Origin: Mycobacterium kyogaense
GTDB taxonomy: Bacteria > Actinomycetota > Actinomycetes > Mycobacteriales > Mycobacteriaceae
Reading direction: 5' to 3'
Assembly: GCF_003254575.1 (NCBI RefSeq)
Contig: NZ_QJUA01000006.1
Coordinates: 1-64,000 of the forward strand
DNA length: 64,000 bases
Below, in pieces: positions 9,322 through 18,757 of this stretch. The notes under the pieces were generated by a model. The model did not search any database, was not told the origin of the DNA, and saw only the letters and a list, made by a program, of their open reading frames with translations. How positions within the stretch are numbered: position 1 is the stretch's first letter; every line of letters begins with the position of its first letter. The position numbers and the translations under genes were made by a program.

Positions 9322-10338
9322 ATGCGGGCTGTGAATTTGTACGGCCAAATGTCCGGCGGCCCGTTCTTCGATGATCTGCACGTCGGTCGAGTGTTCGACA
9401 GTGCACCGTCGATGACGCTGACGTCCGGTGCGGCAGCTACTCATCAGGCGATCCTCGGCGACCGGATGCGGCTCGCCCTCGACGCGGAGCTCTCCGCCGC
9501 GGTGGCCGGGGGACGGCTCGCCCATCCCGCGCTGGTCTGCGATGTGGCGATCGGCCAGTCCACGCTCGTCACGCAGCGGGTGATGGCCAATCTGTTCTAC
9601 CGGGGCTTGACCTTCCACCGCTTTCCCGTCATCGGCGACACGCTGGCCACCCGCACCGAAGTCGTTGCACTGAAGCAGAATTCCGTCCGACCCGGCCGCG
9701 CCGCGACCGGTCTCGCCGCGTTGCGGATGACGACGACCGACGGCGCCGGACGCCTCGTGCTCGATTTCCACCGCTGCGCGATGCTGCCGTGCAGCGCCGA
9801 CACGGTCGACACCGGACACCACGACGACATGGACGACATCGGTGTGGCGGACGGTTCGCCCGCCGATCCCGTCGCCGACTGGGATGTCGCCGCATTCCGG
9901 GCGCGAGTGCCCGGCTCGGGGGTCGCGCCGGTGGCCGGCACCGTGCTGCGGAGCACCGCCGACGTGGTCAGCAGCGCACCGGAGCTGGCTCGACTGACAC
10001 TCAACATCGCTGCCACACATCATGATTCGCGCGTCGGTGGCAAACGTCTGGTCTACGGAGGTCACACGATCGGGCTCGCGCTGGCGCAGGCCACCCGGCT
10101 GCTGCCGAACCTGGTCGCGGTGTCGGGGTGGGAGTCCTGTCAGCACACCGCGCCCGTCCACGAGGGCGACACCCTCTACAGCGATCTCACGATCGAGGCG
10201 GCCGAGCCGCGCGCCGACGGTCGCGGGGTGACGGTCCGACTGCGCTCCCTCGTCTACGCCGTGACCGACGATGACGACGGGGGAGATGGCACCGACCGCG
10301 CCGTCCTCGACTGGGTTTTCACAGGCCTCGTGCTGTAA
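9322..10338 (+). CDS. Double-hotdog MaoC-like hydratase, Rv0216-like
   Basis: The 338-residue protein has two hotdog units. The C-terminal one contains KRLVYGGHTIGLALAQA, the loop-helix of MaoC-type enoyl-CoA hydratases. Proteins of this type hydrate 2-enoyl-CoA thioesters, although the close family member Rv0216 has no settled substrate. It is divergent from fadE3 across 38 bases, consistent with consecutive oxidation steps. A GTG at 9331 is a competing start: a CAGCAT -10-like element at 9318-9323, 18 bases after TTGACA, would place the transcript start at that GTG and remove three residues. Confidence 0.85.
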   Translation: MRAVNLYGQMSGGPFFDDLHVGRVFDSAPSMTLTSGAAATHQAILGDRMRLALDAELSAAVAGGRLAHPALVCDVAIGQSTLVTQRVMANLFYRGLTFHRFPVIGDTLATRTEVVALKQNSVRPGRAATGLAALRMTTTDGAGRLVLDFHRCAMLPCSADTVDTGHHDDMDDIGVADGSPADPVADWDVAAFRARVPGSGVAPVAGTVLRSTADVVSSAPELARLTLNIAATHHDSRVGGKRLVYGGHTIGLALAQATRLLPNLVAVSGWESCQHTAPVHEGDTLYSDLTIEAAEPRADGRGVTVRLRSLVYAVTDDDDGGDGTDRAVLDWVFTGLVL

Positions 10339-10341
10339 GCC

Positions 10342-11256
10342 TCACGCCGCCGCGGTCGTGTAGGCATTGCGCAACAACGCGCACTGGCTCGCGAAAAAAC
10401 GCTGTGAGACATCGGCATTCGGTGCGATCCCATCGAAGCCGTGGAATGCGCCCGGTACCACCGTCACCTCGCACGGCACGCCGGCATCCTGCAGCCGCTG
10501 TGCGTAGGCCAGATCCTCGTCGTGGAACAGGTCAAGCGTGCCCACGCCGACCCACGCCGGCGGCAGTCCGGCCAGATCGTCGCGGCGTGCGGGGACGGCC
10601 ACGTCGGGATCGGCGTCGCCCAGATAGGCGTGCCAGCCGAATCGGTTGCTCGTCTGATTCCACAACCGGTGACCGGGGTTGTCCAGATCGGCGCGCCCGA
10701 CGGTGCGGTCGTCGAGCATCGGATACACGAGAAGCTGTGCCACCACCGGAATTTCGCCGCGATCGCGGGTGAGGAGGGCCAGCGCCGCGGCCAAGCCGCC
10801 ACCCGCGCTGGCACCGCCGATCGCCACCCGGTCCGGATCGACGGACGGCAGCCCGGTCAGCCAGGAGAGGGCGGCATAACAGTCCTCGAGCGGCACCGGA
10901 TACGGATGTTGCGGTGCTAGGCGGTAATTCACCGCGGCGACGGTCGCGCCGAGCTTCTCGGCGAAACGACGGCACAGATCGTCGTCCTGAGCGGCGTCGC
11001 CGATGACGTACCCGCCGCCGTGGATCCACAGCAGTGCCGGGCCAGGGGAAGAGATGCCGGCCGGCCGGTGCAGCCGCACCGACACGCCGGCGCCCAGAGT
11101 CAGCACCTCGACATCCGACGGCGCGTTTCGCCACATCAACCGCGAGGCCGCGCGCACGAACGGCAGCGTGACCGGGGTGATCATCTGTTTCGGCAGCAGA
11201 CGAGCGCTACGGCGCAGCTCGGGGTGGAACTCGACGACGGGCTTTGTGCGGGCCAT
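10342..11256 (-). CDS. lipW: Alpha/beta-hydrolase esterase, LipW-like (HSL family)
   Basis: The 304-residue protein has the hormone-sensitive-lipase oxyanion motif HGGG at 79-82 and the nucleophile elbow GGASAGG with Ser150. The catalytic aspartate and histidine regions are DLFHDED and AFHGFDG near the C-terminus. It should hydrolyse short to medium acyl esters. The ATG at 11256 is chosen because the longer forms lack family-like sequence. A CATACT -10 lies six bases upstream, suggesting a leaderless mRNA. It is divergent from lipC and converges on the MaoC-like gene with only three bases between stops. Confidence 0.88.
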   Translation of the reverse strand: MARTKPVVEFHPELRRSARLLPKQMITPVTLPFVRAASRLMWRNAPSDVEVLTLGAGVSVRLHRPAGISSPGPALLWIHGGGYVIGDAAQDDDLCRRFAEKLGATVAAVNYRLAPQHPYPVPLEDCYAALSWLTGLPSVDPDRVAIGGASAGGGLAAALALLTRDRGEIPVVAQLLVYPMLDDRTVGRADLDNPGHRLWNQTSNRFGWHAYLGDADPDVAVPARRDDLAGLPPAWVGVGTLDLFHDEDLAYAQRLQDAGVPCEVTVVPGAFHGFDGIAPNADVSQRFFASQCALLRNAYTTAAA

Positions 11257-11416
11257 CGGTTCAGTATGCGCAGTGTTCTCACCGGATCGCCGAGACCCCT
11301 CCTGAGCTGCGGTTTCGATGCCGAGAGCGGCACAGGTCGGGCACAGCCGAAAAACAGTAGACAACCCTGCGCCGAATGTCTGTTTGGGGGGCGGGCCTGG
11401 GGGTACGGTATGCGCC

Positions 11417-12640
11417 ATGACCGAACGGCCGGATATCCGGTATCCCGGGCCCACTCTGACCACGCGTTTGCAGTGGTTGATGAAGGCGGGCCCCGGTGAT
11501 TACCTGCTGGCCGCCAGCGTCGCGAGCGCCTCCCTGCCGGTGATCGGCAAGCATCTGGAACCGCTCGGCGCACTCACCGCCGCCGGTATCTGGGGTGCCC
11601 GCCACGCCCCCGACTTCCTGAACGCCACGGTCAAGAGCCTGCTGACGCCCAATGACGCAGAACTCAAGCAGCGCGACCGGGACTGCACCAACGAGGTGAC
11701 CCAGGCGGCGCTGCGCGGTGTGGTGTCGCCCAAGGACCTCGACATCGAGTGGCCGGCGGCCGAACGCACCCCTCCGGTGTGGAAGATGCGCGAGCACCGG
11801 CGCAACGTGCACCGGACCTCGGTTCGGTACGGTCCGCGCCCGACGCAGTTGCTCGACGTCTGGCGCCGTGACGATCTGCCGGCGCAGCCCGCCCCGGTGC
11901 TGCTGTTCGTGCCGGGTGGCGCGTGGGTGCACGGCAGCCGGATGTTGCAGGGCTATGCGCTGATGTCCCACCTGGCCGAGAAGGGCTGGGTCTGTCTGTC
12001 CATCGATTACCGCGTGGCGCCGCACCATCCGTGGCCGGCTCACCTGACGGACGTGAAGACCGCGATCGCATGGGCTCGCGCGAACGTCGACAAGTTCGGT
12101 GGCGATCGCGACTTCGTGACGATCGCGGGTACTTCTGCCGGTGGGCATTTGGCGGCACTGGCCGGGTTGACGGCCAACGACCCCGAGATGCAGTGCGAGC
12201 TGCCGGAGGGTTCGGACACGTCGGTCGACGCGGTGGTCGGCATCTACGGCCGCTACGACTGGGAGGACAAGTCCACGGTCGAGCGGGTCCGGTTCGTCGA
12301 CTTCCTCGAGCGGATCGTCGTGCGTCGCTCGATCACCAAGCATCCCGACATCTTCCGCAAGGCCTCACCGATCGCCCGCGTGCACGCCGAGGCGCCGCCG
12401 TTCCTGGTTCTGCACGGCACCGGGGACAGCGTGATCCCGGTGGCGCAGGCCCGCAGCTTCGTCGATCGGTTGAAGGAGGTGTCGCGGTCGGTGGTCAGCT
12501 ACGTGGAGCTGCCGGGCGCCGGACACGGATTCGACATGACCGACGGTGCTCGCACCGGTGCGGCTGCCACAGCAATTGGCCTGTTCCTCAACCACATTCA
12601 TCGAAATCGCAGCCTCATCGGGGCCAAAGAGGTTATATAG
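11417..12640 (+). CDS. lipC: Esterase/lipase, LipC-like
   Basis: The 407-residue alpha/beta hydrolase uses the oxyanion segment VPGGAW (about 165-170) and the elbow GTSAGG with Ser240. Its C-terminal histidine is in GAGHGFD. The N-terminal 100 residues form a helical region typical of LipC/LipO-type esterases. The ATG at 11417 follows TACGGT (11404-11409) by seven bases, a leaderless arrangement. The gene is 27 bases ahead of a wax-ester/triacylglycerol synthase, so hydrolysis and synthesis of neutral lipids are coupled in one operon. A paralogue, LipO-like, lies on the other side of that synthase. Confidence 0.9.
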   Translation: MTERPDIRYPGPTLTTRLQWLMKAGPGDYLLAASVASASLPVIGKHLEPLGALTAAGIWGARHAPDFLNATVKSLLTPNDAELKQRDRDCTNEVTQAALRGVVSPKDLDIEWPAAERTPPVWKMREHRRNVHRTSVRYGPRPTQLLDVWRRDDLPAQPAPVLLFVPGGAWVHGSRMLQGYALMSHLAEKGWVCLSIDYRVAPHHPWPAHLTDVKTAIAWARANVDKFGGDRDFVTIAGTSAGGHLAALAGLTANDPEMQCELPEGSDTSVDAVVGIYGRYDWEDKSTVERVRFVDFLERIVVRRSITKHPDIFRKASPIARVHAEAPPFLVLHGTGDSVIPVAQARSFVDRLKEVSRSVVSYVELPGAGHGFDMTDGARTGAAATAIGLFLNHIHRNRSLIGAKEVI

Positions 12641-12667
12641 ACACCTCCGAGGAGAGGTGTCGGGACT

Positions 12668-14086
12668 GTGAAGAGGCTTCGCGGGTGGGACGCTGTCCTT
12701 CTGTACAGCGAGACGCCCAACGTCCACATGCACACGCTGAAGCTGGCGATCATCGATCTCGCCGGGCTGGGCGGAGTGCAGTTCGGTGTGGAGGAGCTGC
12801 GCAAGGTCATCCATGGGCGGCTCTACAAACTCGACCCGTTCCGCTATGAACTGATCGACATCCCGTTCAAGTTCCACCATCCGATGTGGCGGGAGAACGC
12901 CGAAGTCGACCTCGACTACCACGTGCGGTCCTGCCGCGTCGACGCTCCCGGCGGCCGCCGGCAGCTCGACGAGATGGTGGGCAAGCTGGCGAGCACCCCG
13001 CTGGATCGCAGCCGGCCGCTGTGGGAGATGTATCTGATCGAGGGCCTGGCCGACGGCCGGATCGCGGTGCTGGGCAAGATCCATCACGCGCTCGCCGACG
13101 GGGTGGCCTCGGCGAATCTGTTGGCCCGCGGCATGGATCTGCAGGAAGGGCCGCAGGCCGATCGCGATTCGTACGCCACCGATCCCGCGCCGACGCGCGG
13201 TGAGCTGGTGCGCTCGGCGTTCGCCGATCACTTCCGCCAGATCAGGCGGGTCCCGTCGGTGATGCGCTACACCGCCCAGGGAGTGCGCCGGGTCCGCGAG
13301 AGCCAGCACAAGCTGTCGCCCGAATTGACCCGGCCGTTCACGCCGCCACCGACGTTCATGAACCACATGCTCGACGAGACTCGCCGGTTCGCGACGGCCA
13401 CCGTGGCGCTGGCCGACGTCAAGGCGACCGCCAAGCACCTCGGGGTCACGATCAACGACATGGTGTTGTCGATGTCGGCGGGCGCACTGCGAGAGTTGTT
13501 GCTGCGCTACGACGGTCACGCCGACCACCCGCTGCTGGCGTCGGTGCCGGTGAGCTTCGACTTCTCCCCGGACCGGATCTCCGGCAACTACTTCACCGGC
13601 GTGCTGGTAGGCCTGCCCGTCGAGATCGAGGACCCGCTGGAGCGGGTCCGCGCGGCACACGAGTCCGCGGCGGCGGGCAAGGAGAGCAACACGCTGCTCG
13701 GGCCCGAACTGGTCAGCCAGTGGTCGGCCTACTTCCCGCCGGCGCCGGCCGAGGCAATGTTCCGATGGCTGTCGGCCAAAGACGGCCAGAACAAGGTGAT
13801 GAACCTGCCGATCTCCAACGTGCCGGGGCCGCGGGAGCGGGCGAGGGTCGGCGGAGCTCTGGTGACGGGGCTGTACTCGGTCGGACCGCTCACGGCCGGC
13901 AGTGGTCTGAACATCACCGTGTGGAGCTATGTCGATCAGCTCAACATCTCGGTGCTCGCCGACGGCAAGACGCTCGAGGATCCCCATGAGCTGACCGATG
14001 CGATGGTCGAGGCACTGGTCGAGATCCGCCGGGCAGCAGGCCTTTCCGAGCAGCTGACCGAGGTCGACACCGCACTCGCGCCCTGA
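12668..14086 (+). CDS. Wax ester synthase / diacylglycerol acyltransferase (WS/DGAT)
   Basis: The 472-residue enzyme transfers an acyl group from acyl-CoA to diacylglycerol or a long-chain alcohol, making storage triacylglycerol or wax ester. The catalytic motif HHALADG is at 139-145, and the C-terminal half keeps NLPISNVPGP, a conserved WS/DGAT segment. A GAGGAGAGGTG ribosome-binding sequence precedes the GTG at 12668. It follows lipC by 27 bases. The resemblance by context is to Rv0221 on the left and to Rv1425 on the right, so orthology cannot be settled by eye. Confidence 0.93.
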   Translation: MKRLRGWDAVLLYSETPNVHMHTLKLAIIDLAGLGGVQFGVEELRKVIHGRLYKLDPFRYELIDIPFKFHHPMWRENAEVDLDYHVRSCRVDAPGGRRQLDEMVGKLASTPLDRSRPLWEMYLIEGLADGRIAVLGKIHHALADGVASANLLARGMDLQEGPQADRDSYATDPAPTRGELVRSAFADHFRQIRRVPSVMRYTAQGVRRVRESQHKLSPELTRPFTPPPTFMNHMLDETRRFATATVALADVKATAKHLGVTINDMVLSMSAGALRELLLRYDGHADHPLLASVPVSFDFSPDRISGNYFTGVLVGLPVEIEDPLERVRAAHESAAAGKESNTLLGPELVSQWSAYFPPAPAEAMFRWLSAKDGQNKVMNLPISNVPGPRERARVGGALVTGLYSVGPLTAGSGLNITVWSYVDQLNISVLADGKTLEDPHELTDAMVEALVEIRRAAGLSEQLTEVDTALAP

Positions 14087-14089
14087 CGG

Positions 14090-15325
14090 TCAGCCTTTCG
14101 CGCGGGTGGCCTGCACCCAGGACAGGAATTCTTCGACCGCCTGGGCGGTGTAGTGAGCGCGCGGCGATCCCCAGTAGAAGTCGAACGCGTGCTGTGCATG
14201 GGGGATCTCGGCGTACACCACCGGTGAGGTGGACACCGCACGCAGAGCCTCGGCGAACTCCCGACCCTCGCCGACGGGAATGATCGAGTCGTCCTGGCCG
14301 TGCAGCACGAAGAACGGTGGCGCGTCGGGGCGCAGCCGCAGGATCGGTGACGCGTCGCGGTAGAGGGCGCGGTAGGTGCGGAACGGTCGCTTGACCACGA
14401 ACTTCTGCAGGAACGCGATAAATTCCTTGCGGCCGCTGCCTTCTGCGGACACCCAGTCGTAGCGGCCGTAGATCGGGACGGCGGCCACCACGGAGGTGTC
14501 GGCGTCCTCGAAACCGGGCTGCAGCGTGGGATCGTCGGCGGTCAGAGCTGCGAGCGCGGAGAGATGCCCGCCCGCTGAGCCGCCGGAGATCGCGACGAAA
14601 TCCGGATCACCCCCGTAGTCGGCGATGTTCTCCTTGATCCACGCCAACGCCCGCTTGACGTCGACGATGTGGTCGGGCCAGGTGTTGCGGGGGCTGACGC
14701 GGTAGTCGATGGACACACACACCCAGCCGTGATCGGCCAGATGGCTCAGCATCGGGTAGGCCTGCGGTCGGCGCATCCCGATCGACCAGGCGCCGCCGGG
14801 GACCTGCAGCAGCACAGGGGCTTTGCCGTCCAGCGGCAGATCCGAGCGGCGCCAGATGTCGGCCCGGTTGGCCCCGCCGTGCGGTCCGTACCGCACCGTG
14901 GCGGCCTTCTCGACATAGCGTCGTCGCACGAAGTCGTTGGGCGGGACGCCGAACCTTCGGCGCCTGCGTGCCTTCGCCTTGTCGGCGATGGCCTGGTAGT
15001 CCTCGCCGAGCGCGGCCCGGAGCGGATCTTCGAAGTGCGGCTGCGACGCCATGTTGCGGCGCTGGATGAGCCACAGCAGCGCCCACGCGACGGCGGTGAG
15101 CGCCAATGCGATTCGGCCGCGGGTGCCGCGGAAGTCGCCCCGCAGGCCGCGGCGCATCGCGTCGGCCATCGAGCCGAGCATGTACAGCGCCGACATCTCG
15201 GAGGTGGGCCAGCCGAACGCGAACACCCCGATGGTGGGGTAGCCCTCCCGGGCCAGCGGCCGAACGCCGTTGGCCGCGTTGAGGAGTTCGGCGACTGCCC
15301 GCAGCAGCGGGCGGGGTCTAGGCAT
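14090..15325 (-). CDS. lipO: Esterase/lipase, LipO-like
   Basis: This 411-residue alpha/beta hydrolase is a clear paralogue of the nearby LipC. It shares the oxyanion segment VPGGAW, the elbow GGSAGGH, the YGRYDW segment, and a C-terminal histidine (HAQHAFD). Hydrophobic N-terminal segments at about 50-75 suggest membrane association. It is the last gene of a three-gene operon (acyltransferase, FadD12, this gene); its start overlaps the fadD12 stop by eight bases. The same order is remembered for Rv1428c-fadD12-lipO. Its stop lies three bases from that of the convergent WS/DGAT gene. Confidence 0.85.
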   Translation of the reverse strand: MPRPRPLLRAVAELLNAANGVRPLAREGYPTIGVFAFGWPTSEMSALYMLGSMADAMRRGLRGDFRGTRGRIALALTAVAWALLWLIQRRNMASQPHFEDPLRAALGEDYQAIADKAKARRRRRFGVPPNDFVRRRYVEKAATVRYGPHGGANRADIWRRSDLPLDGKAPVLLQVPGGAWSIGMRRPQAYPMLSHLADHGWVCVSIDYRVSPRNTWPDHIVDVKRALAWIKENIADYGGDPDFVAISGGSAGGHLSALAALTADDPTLQPGFEDADTSVVAAVPIYGRYDWVSAEGSGRKEFIAFLQKFVVKRPFRTYRALYRDASPILRLRPDAPPFFVLHGQDDSIIPVGEGREFAEALRAVSTSPVVYAEIPHAQHAFDFYWGSPRAHYTAQAVEEFLSWVQATRAKG

Positions 15326-16952
15326 GCTCGATGCGTTCCTGCAGGTCTTTGCGGGAGATTTTGCCGGTGATGCTGCGGGGCAGCTCGTCGAGGACCGTGA
15401 TCTGGCGCGGCACTTTGTAAGTCGCCAAGTTGTCGCGTACGTGCTGCTTCAAGGTGTCGGCGGAGGCCTGCGAACCCTGCCGCAGCACCACGAACGCCAC
15501 CAGGCGCTGCCCGAACTTCTCGTCGTCGGCACCGAGCACCGCGGCCTCGGCCACATCGGGGTGGCGCGTCAGCGTCTTCTCCACCTCGATCGGATAGACG
15601 TTCTCCCCGCCGGAGACGATCATCTCGTCGTCGCGGCCCACCACGAACAGCCGGCCCTCCTCGTCGAGGTAGCCGACGTCACCGGAGCACATGAAGCCCT
15701 CGTGGAAGTCCTTGGTGGCACCGGAGGTGTAGCCGTCGAACTGGGTGGAGTTGCGCACGTAGATCGCGCCGGTCTCACCGGCGGGCAGCTCGCGGAAATC
15801 GGCGTCCAGGATGCGGATCTCGGTGCCCTCGGCCGGCCGTCCCGCCGTGTCCGGCGCGGCACGCAGGTCGCGCGGGGTGGCGGTCGCGATCATGCCCGCC
15901 TCGGTCGCGTTGTAGTTGTTGTAGATGACGTCGCCGAATCGGTCCATGAACGCGATGACGACGTCGGGCCGCATCCGGGAGCCCGACGCCGCCGCGAACC
16001 GCAGGGACCGTCCGCTGTAGCGGTCGAGCACCTCGTCGGGCAGTTCCATGATGCGGTCGAACATGACTGGCACGACGCACAATCCGGTCGCACGGTGCCG
16101 GTCGACCAGATCCAGCGTCGCCTCCGGATCGAACTTGCGGCGAGTGATGATCGTGCATGCCATCGAGGCTGCGAACACCAGTTGGGAGAAGCCCCAGGCG
16201 TGGAACATCGGCGCGACGACGACGACCGGTTGTTCGGCCCGCCAGGGGGTGCGGTCGAGGATCGACTTGAGCACACTCGGGTCGCCCCCGGAGTGGCTGG
16301 CGCCCTTGGGGGTTCCCGTGGTGCCGGAGGTGAGCAGGATGGTCCGGCTCTTGGTCGACGCTCTCTGTGGCTGCTGCCCGGCATGGGCGTCGATCATCGA
16401 CTCGACGGTCTGCTCGTGGCCGTCGGTGTCGGTCCACGCGACGATCCGGGGCGTCTCGGGACTGTCGGCGAGCGCGCGGTCGACGGTCTCGGTGAACTCC
16501 TCGTCGTAGACGAGCACCAGTGTGCGGCCCTCGCTTTCGCGAGCCACGACCTCGGCCAGTGCCGGGCCGGCGAACGACGTGTTGAGCAGCAGCACGTCGG
16601 CGCCGATGCGGTTGGCCGCGATCATCGTCTCGACGAATCCGCGGTGGTTGCGTGCCATCAGTCCGACCACGTCGGGAGCGCCACCGGGCAGTGCCTGCAG
16701 CGCCGCGGCGAACGCGTCGGCGCGCTGGTCGATCTGGCGCCACGTCAGCACGCCGAGCTCGTCGACCAGTCCCGCTCGATCGCCGCAGCGCTGGGCTGCG
16801 GCGGCGAATCCGGACGTGACCGCCATGTTCTCGCGTTGCATCGCGGCGACGATCCGCAGATATTTGTCGGGCCGCATCGGCGCGATCAGACCCGCGCGGG
16901 CCAGTGTCGACATCAGCCCGACCGGGCCGGTGATCGGATCGAGGAGACCCAT
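15318..16952 (-). CDS. fadD12: Long-chain acyl-CoA synthetase, FadD12-like
   Basis: The 544-residue ANL enzyme activates fatty acids to acyl-CoA. The nucleotide loop is LTSGTTGTPKGASHSG, the acyl-adenylate motif is NNYNATEAG, and the hinge GGENVYPIEVE precedes the C-terminal catalytic lysine in ITGKISRKDL. Its ATG at 16952 shares one base with the TGA of the upstream acyltransferase gene (TGATG), and its own end overlaps lipO by eight bases. These three genes are translationally coupled. The product could supply acyl-CoA to the neighbouring acyltransferases. Confidence 0.9.
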   Translation of the reverse strand: MGLLDPITGPVGLMSTLARAGLIAPMRPDKYLRIVAAMQRENMAVTSGFAAAAQRCGDRAGLVDELGVLTWRQIDQRADAFAAALQALPGGAPDVVGLMARNHRGFVETMIAANRIGADVLLLNTSFAGPALAEVVARESEGRTLVLVYDEEFTETVDRALADSPETPRIVAWTDTDGHEQTVESMIDAHAGQQPQRASTKSRTILLTSGTTGTPKGASHSGGDPSVLKSILDRTPWRAEQPVVVVAPMFHAWGFSQLVFAASMACTIITRRKFDPEATLDLVDRHRATGLCVVPVMFDRIMELPDEVLDRYSGRSLRFAAASGSRMRPDVVIAFMDRFGDVIYNNYNATEAGMIATATPRDLRAAPDTAGRPAEGTEIRILDADFRELPAGETGAIYVRNSTQFDGYTSGATKDFHEGFMCSGDVGYLDEEGRLFVVGRDDEMIVSGGENVYPIEVEKTLTRHPDVAEAAVLGADDEKFGQRLVAFVVLRQGSQASADTLKQHVRDNLATYKVPRQITVLDELPRSITGKISRKDLQERIEHA

Positions 16953-17761
16953 CAGCCGATCACCGGCAGCCGGCGCTGGGCGGCCAGGTCATCGAGCGCA
17001 CGTTGCATCACATGCCGGACGTGGGCGTCAACCTCGTCGATGTCGGGGTTCTCGCCGAACTCGGCGACGATGTCGATCGGCGGCAGCGCCTGCATCGTGA
17101 TCTTCGCGGGCAGCGGCATGTTGATCGGCAGCACCACCGACAGCCCGAACGGGAAGCCGAACGAGATCGGCAGGATCTTGGTGCGCACAGCGCGGGCGAT
17201 CGGACCCAGGGCCTTGGCGATGTCGGTGCCCCGGGTCAGGAACAGCTGAGCTTCCTGTCCGCCGATGCCGACCGTCGGCACGATCGGTACGCCGGCGTTG
17301 AGCGCGGCCTTCACATATCCGGTACGGCCACCGAAGTCGATCTTGTTGGCCGACAGCGTCGGCCGGTACACGTCGTAGTCACCGCCGGGGAACACGACCA
17401 CGACCCCACCGGAGCGCAGTGCCTCGTCGGCGTTGCGGTGATTGGCGGGGATGAAGCCGGTCTTCTTCAGGAAGACGCCCTGGGGGCCGGTCATCAGGAG
17501 ATCGTGGCTGAGCGTGTAGACCGGGCGGTCGAACCCGAACTTCTCGTAGAAGCCGCTCGCGAACACCGGCACGTCCATCGCGAACAACCCGCCGGAGTGG
17601 TTAGACACCACCAGCGCCCCGCCGGCGGGGAACGTGTCGAGTCCGCGCACCTCGGCGCGGTGGTACCCCTTCAGGAAGGGTTTCAGCAAACCCATCACCC
17701 GCTCGGTCAGCACGGGGTCCCATTTGGTGATTTCGGACGGCGTGACGTCGGTCGAGTTCAC
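16952..17761 (-). CDS. PlsC-type glycerolipid acyltransferase, Rv1428c-like
   Basis: The 269-residue protein belongs to the LPLAT/PlsC family, which acylates glycerol phosphates or related alcohols. Motif I is SNHSGGLFAMD, with a longer gap between histidine and aspartate than the classical HX4D. Motif III-like FPGGDYDVYRP follows. The GTG start at 17761 has AGGGGG seven bases upstream, while the longer reading has a basic, unrelated N-terminus. It is first in the operon with fadD12 and lipO, and a KstR-type box lies 24 bases upstream of its start. Whether it acylates phospholipid, triacylglycerol precursors or sterol-derived products is unknown. Confidence 0.87.
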   Translation of the reverse strand: MNSTDVTPSEITKWDPVLTERVMGLLKPFLKGYHRAEVRGLDTFPAGGALVVSNHSGGLFAMDVPVFASGFYEKFGFDRPVYTLSHDLLMTGPQGVFLKKTGFIPANHRNADEALRSGGVVVVFPGGDYDVYRPTLSANKIDFGGRTGYVKAALNAGVPIVPTVGIGGQEAQLFLTRGTDIAKALGPIARAVRTKILPISFGFPFGLSVVLPINMPLPAKITMQALPPIDIVAEFGENPDIDEVDAHVRHVMQRALDDLAAQRRLPVIG

Positions 17762-17784
17762 GGAACCCCCTGGAGCGCGATGAC

Positions 17785-17798
17785 TGGAACGTGTTCTA
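17785..17798. promoter_or_regulatory. KstR-type operator before the acyltransferase-fadD12-lipO operon
   Basis: TGGAACGTGTTCTA matches the TNNAACNNGTTNNA consensus of the cholesterol regulator KstR at every fixed position. It lies 24 bases upstream of the acyltransferase start, in the promoter region. Repression relieved by cholesterol metabolites is inferred from the motif. Confidence 0.75.
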
Positions 17799-17848
17799 GT
17801 TTTAGCCAGTCTACCCAAGGCGTGGCCGGCGCCGTGCCGACCATCCTG

Positions 17849-18529
17849 TCACTGCGGGGCGGCTGACAGGTGGCTCTTCACCGTCCGCGTCAATTCGTCG
17901 CCGAGGATCTCGTCGTCGCCGGCGAACAACCCGTCGAGGGCCAGCCGGGCGACCACCGCCGGATCGGTCTTCTGGTCTGCGGGGATGTAGCTGACCATGT
18001 CGGTGTCCATGTAGCCGACGTGCAGTGCCGCGACGTGGATGCCGCGGGATGCCAGTTCGGCGCGGACGGCGTCGGTGAGTGCCCAGCCTGCGGCTTTGGC
18101 CGCCGAGTACGCGCCGCTGGTCGGCGGGTGCGCCCACGACAGCACCGACAGGACGTTGAGGATGCTCCCGCCGCCATTGCTTTCGATGACGGGAACGAAC
18201 GCCCGGGTGACGCCCAGCGTGCCGAAGTAGTGGGTTTCCATCTCCAGCCGGATGTCCTCGATCGGGCCGTCGAGCAGCCCCGCCTGAGTGGAGACGCCGG
18301 CGTTGTTGATGAGAACGTTGACATCGCTGGCGGTCTCGGCGGCGCGGCGCACGGACTCGGGGTCGGTGATGTCGAGCTGCAGCGGGATGGCTCCGGGCAG
18401 GTCGATGCTGTCCGGGTTGCGGGCCGCGGCGTACACGGTCGCCCCGCGTTCGAGGAGCTGTTCGGCGAAGCGGCGGCCGAGGCCGCGGTTGGCGCCGGTC
18501 ACGAGTGCGGTGATGTGTTCGGTGGTCAT
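17849..18529 (-). CDS. Short-chain dehydrogenase/reductase
   Basis: The 226-residue SDR has TGANRGLG near the N-terminus, NNAG, and the catalytic YSAAK motif with an upstream serine. The ATG at 18529 follows AGGAGCC by four bases and begins just before the first strand; the long upstream extension is low-complexity and basic and was not used. A likely -10 with a TATACC core lies in the upstream gap. It is divergent from the AraC/DinB regulator across 228 bases. The substrate is unknown. Confidence 0.87.
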   Translation of the reverse strand: MTTEHITALVTGANRGLGRRFAEQLLERGATVYAAARNPDSIDLPGAIPLQLDITDPESVRRAAETASDVNVLINNAGVSTQAGLLDGPIEDIRLEMETHYFGTLGVTRAFVPVIESNGGGSILNVLSVLSWAHPPTSGAYSAAKAAGWALTDAVRAELASRGIHVAALHVGYMDTDMVSYIPADQKTDPAVVARLALDGLFAGDDEILGDELTRTVKSHLSAAPQ

Positions 18530-18757
18530 GTCAGGCTCCTCGGGTTGTTCCCTGCTGGGTATAGCACACTGAACGCAGGGGGTGCGCTGAAAAGTCCCTG
18601 TGCGAAACGAACGCGGCGGGGCACCTCGGGCGGTAGGTTCATCACCACTGTGGCGGGACCCGGTCGGGGGCTCCCGCCACACGTCTGTCCGGCCTGAGTC
18701 CGGGCCAGCAGGAATCGTCATGGTGGCCGCAGCGGCCCGCGACGATACTCGGATCCC

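Noticed and set aside
15270..17249. 659-codon open frame opposite lipO, fadD12 and the acyltransferase
   Set aside because: It crosses three well-supported genes on the other strand and has no motif or ribosome site.
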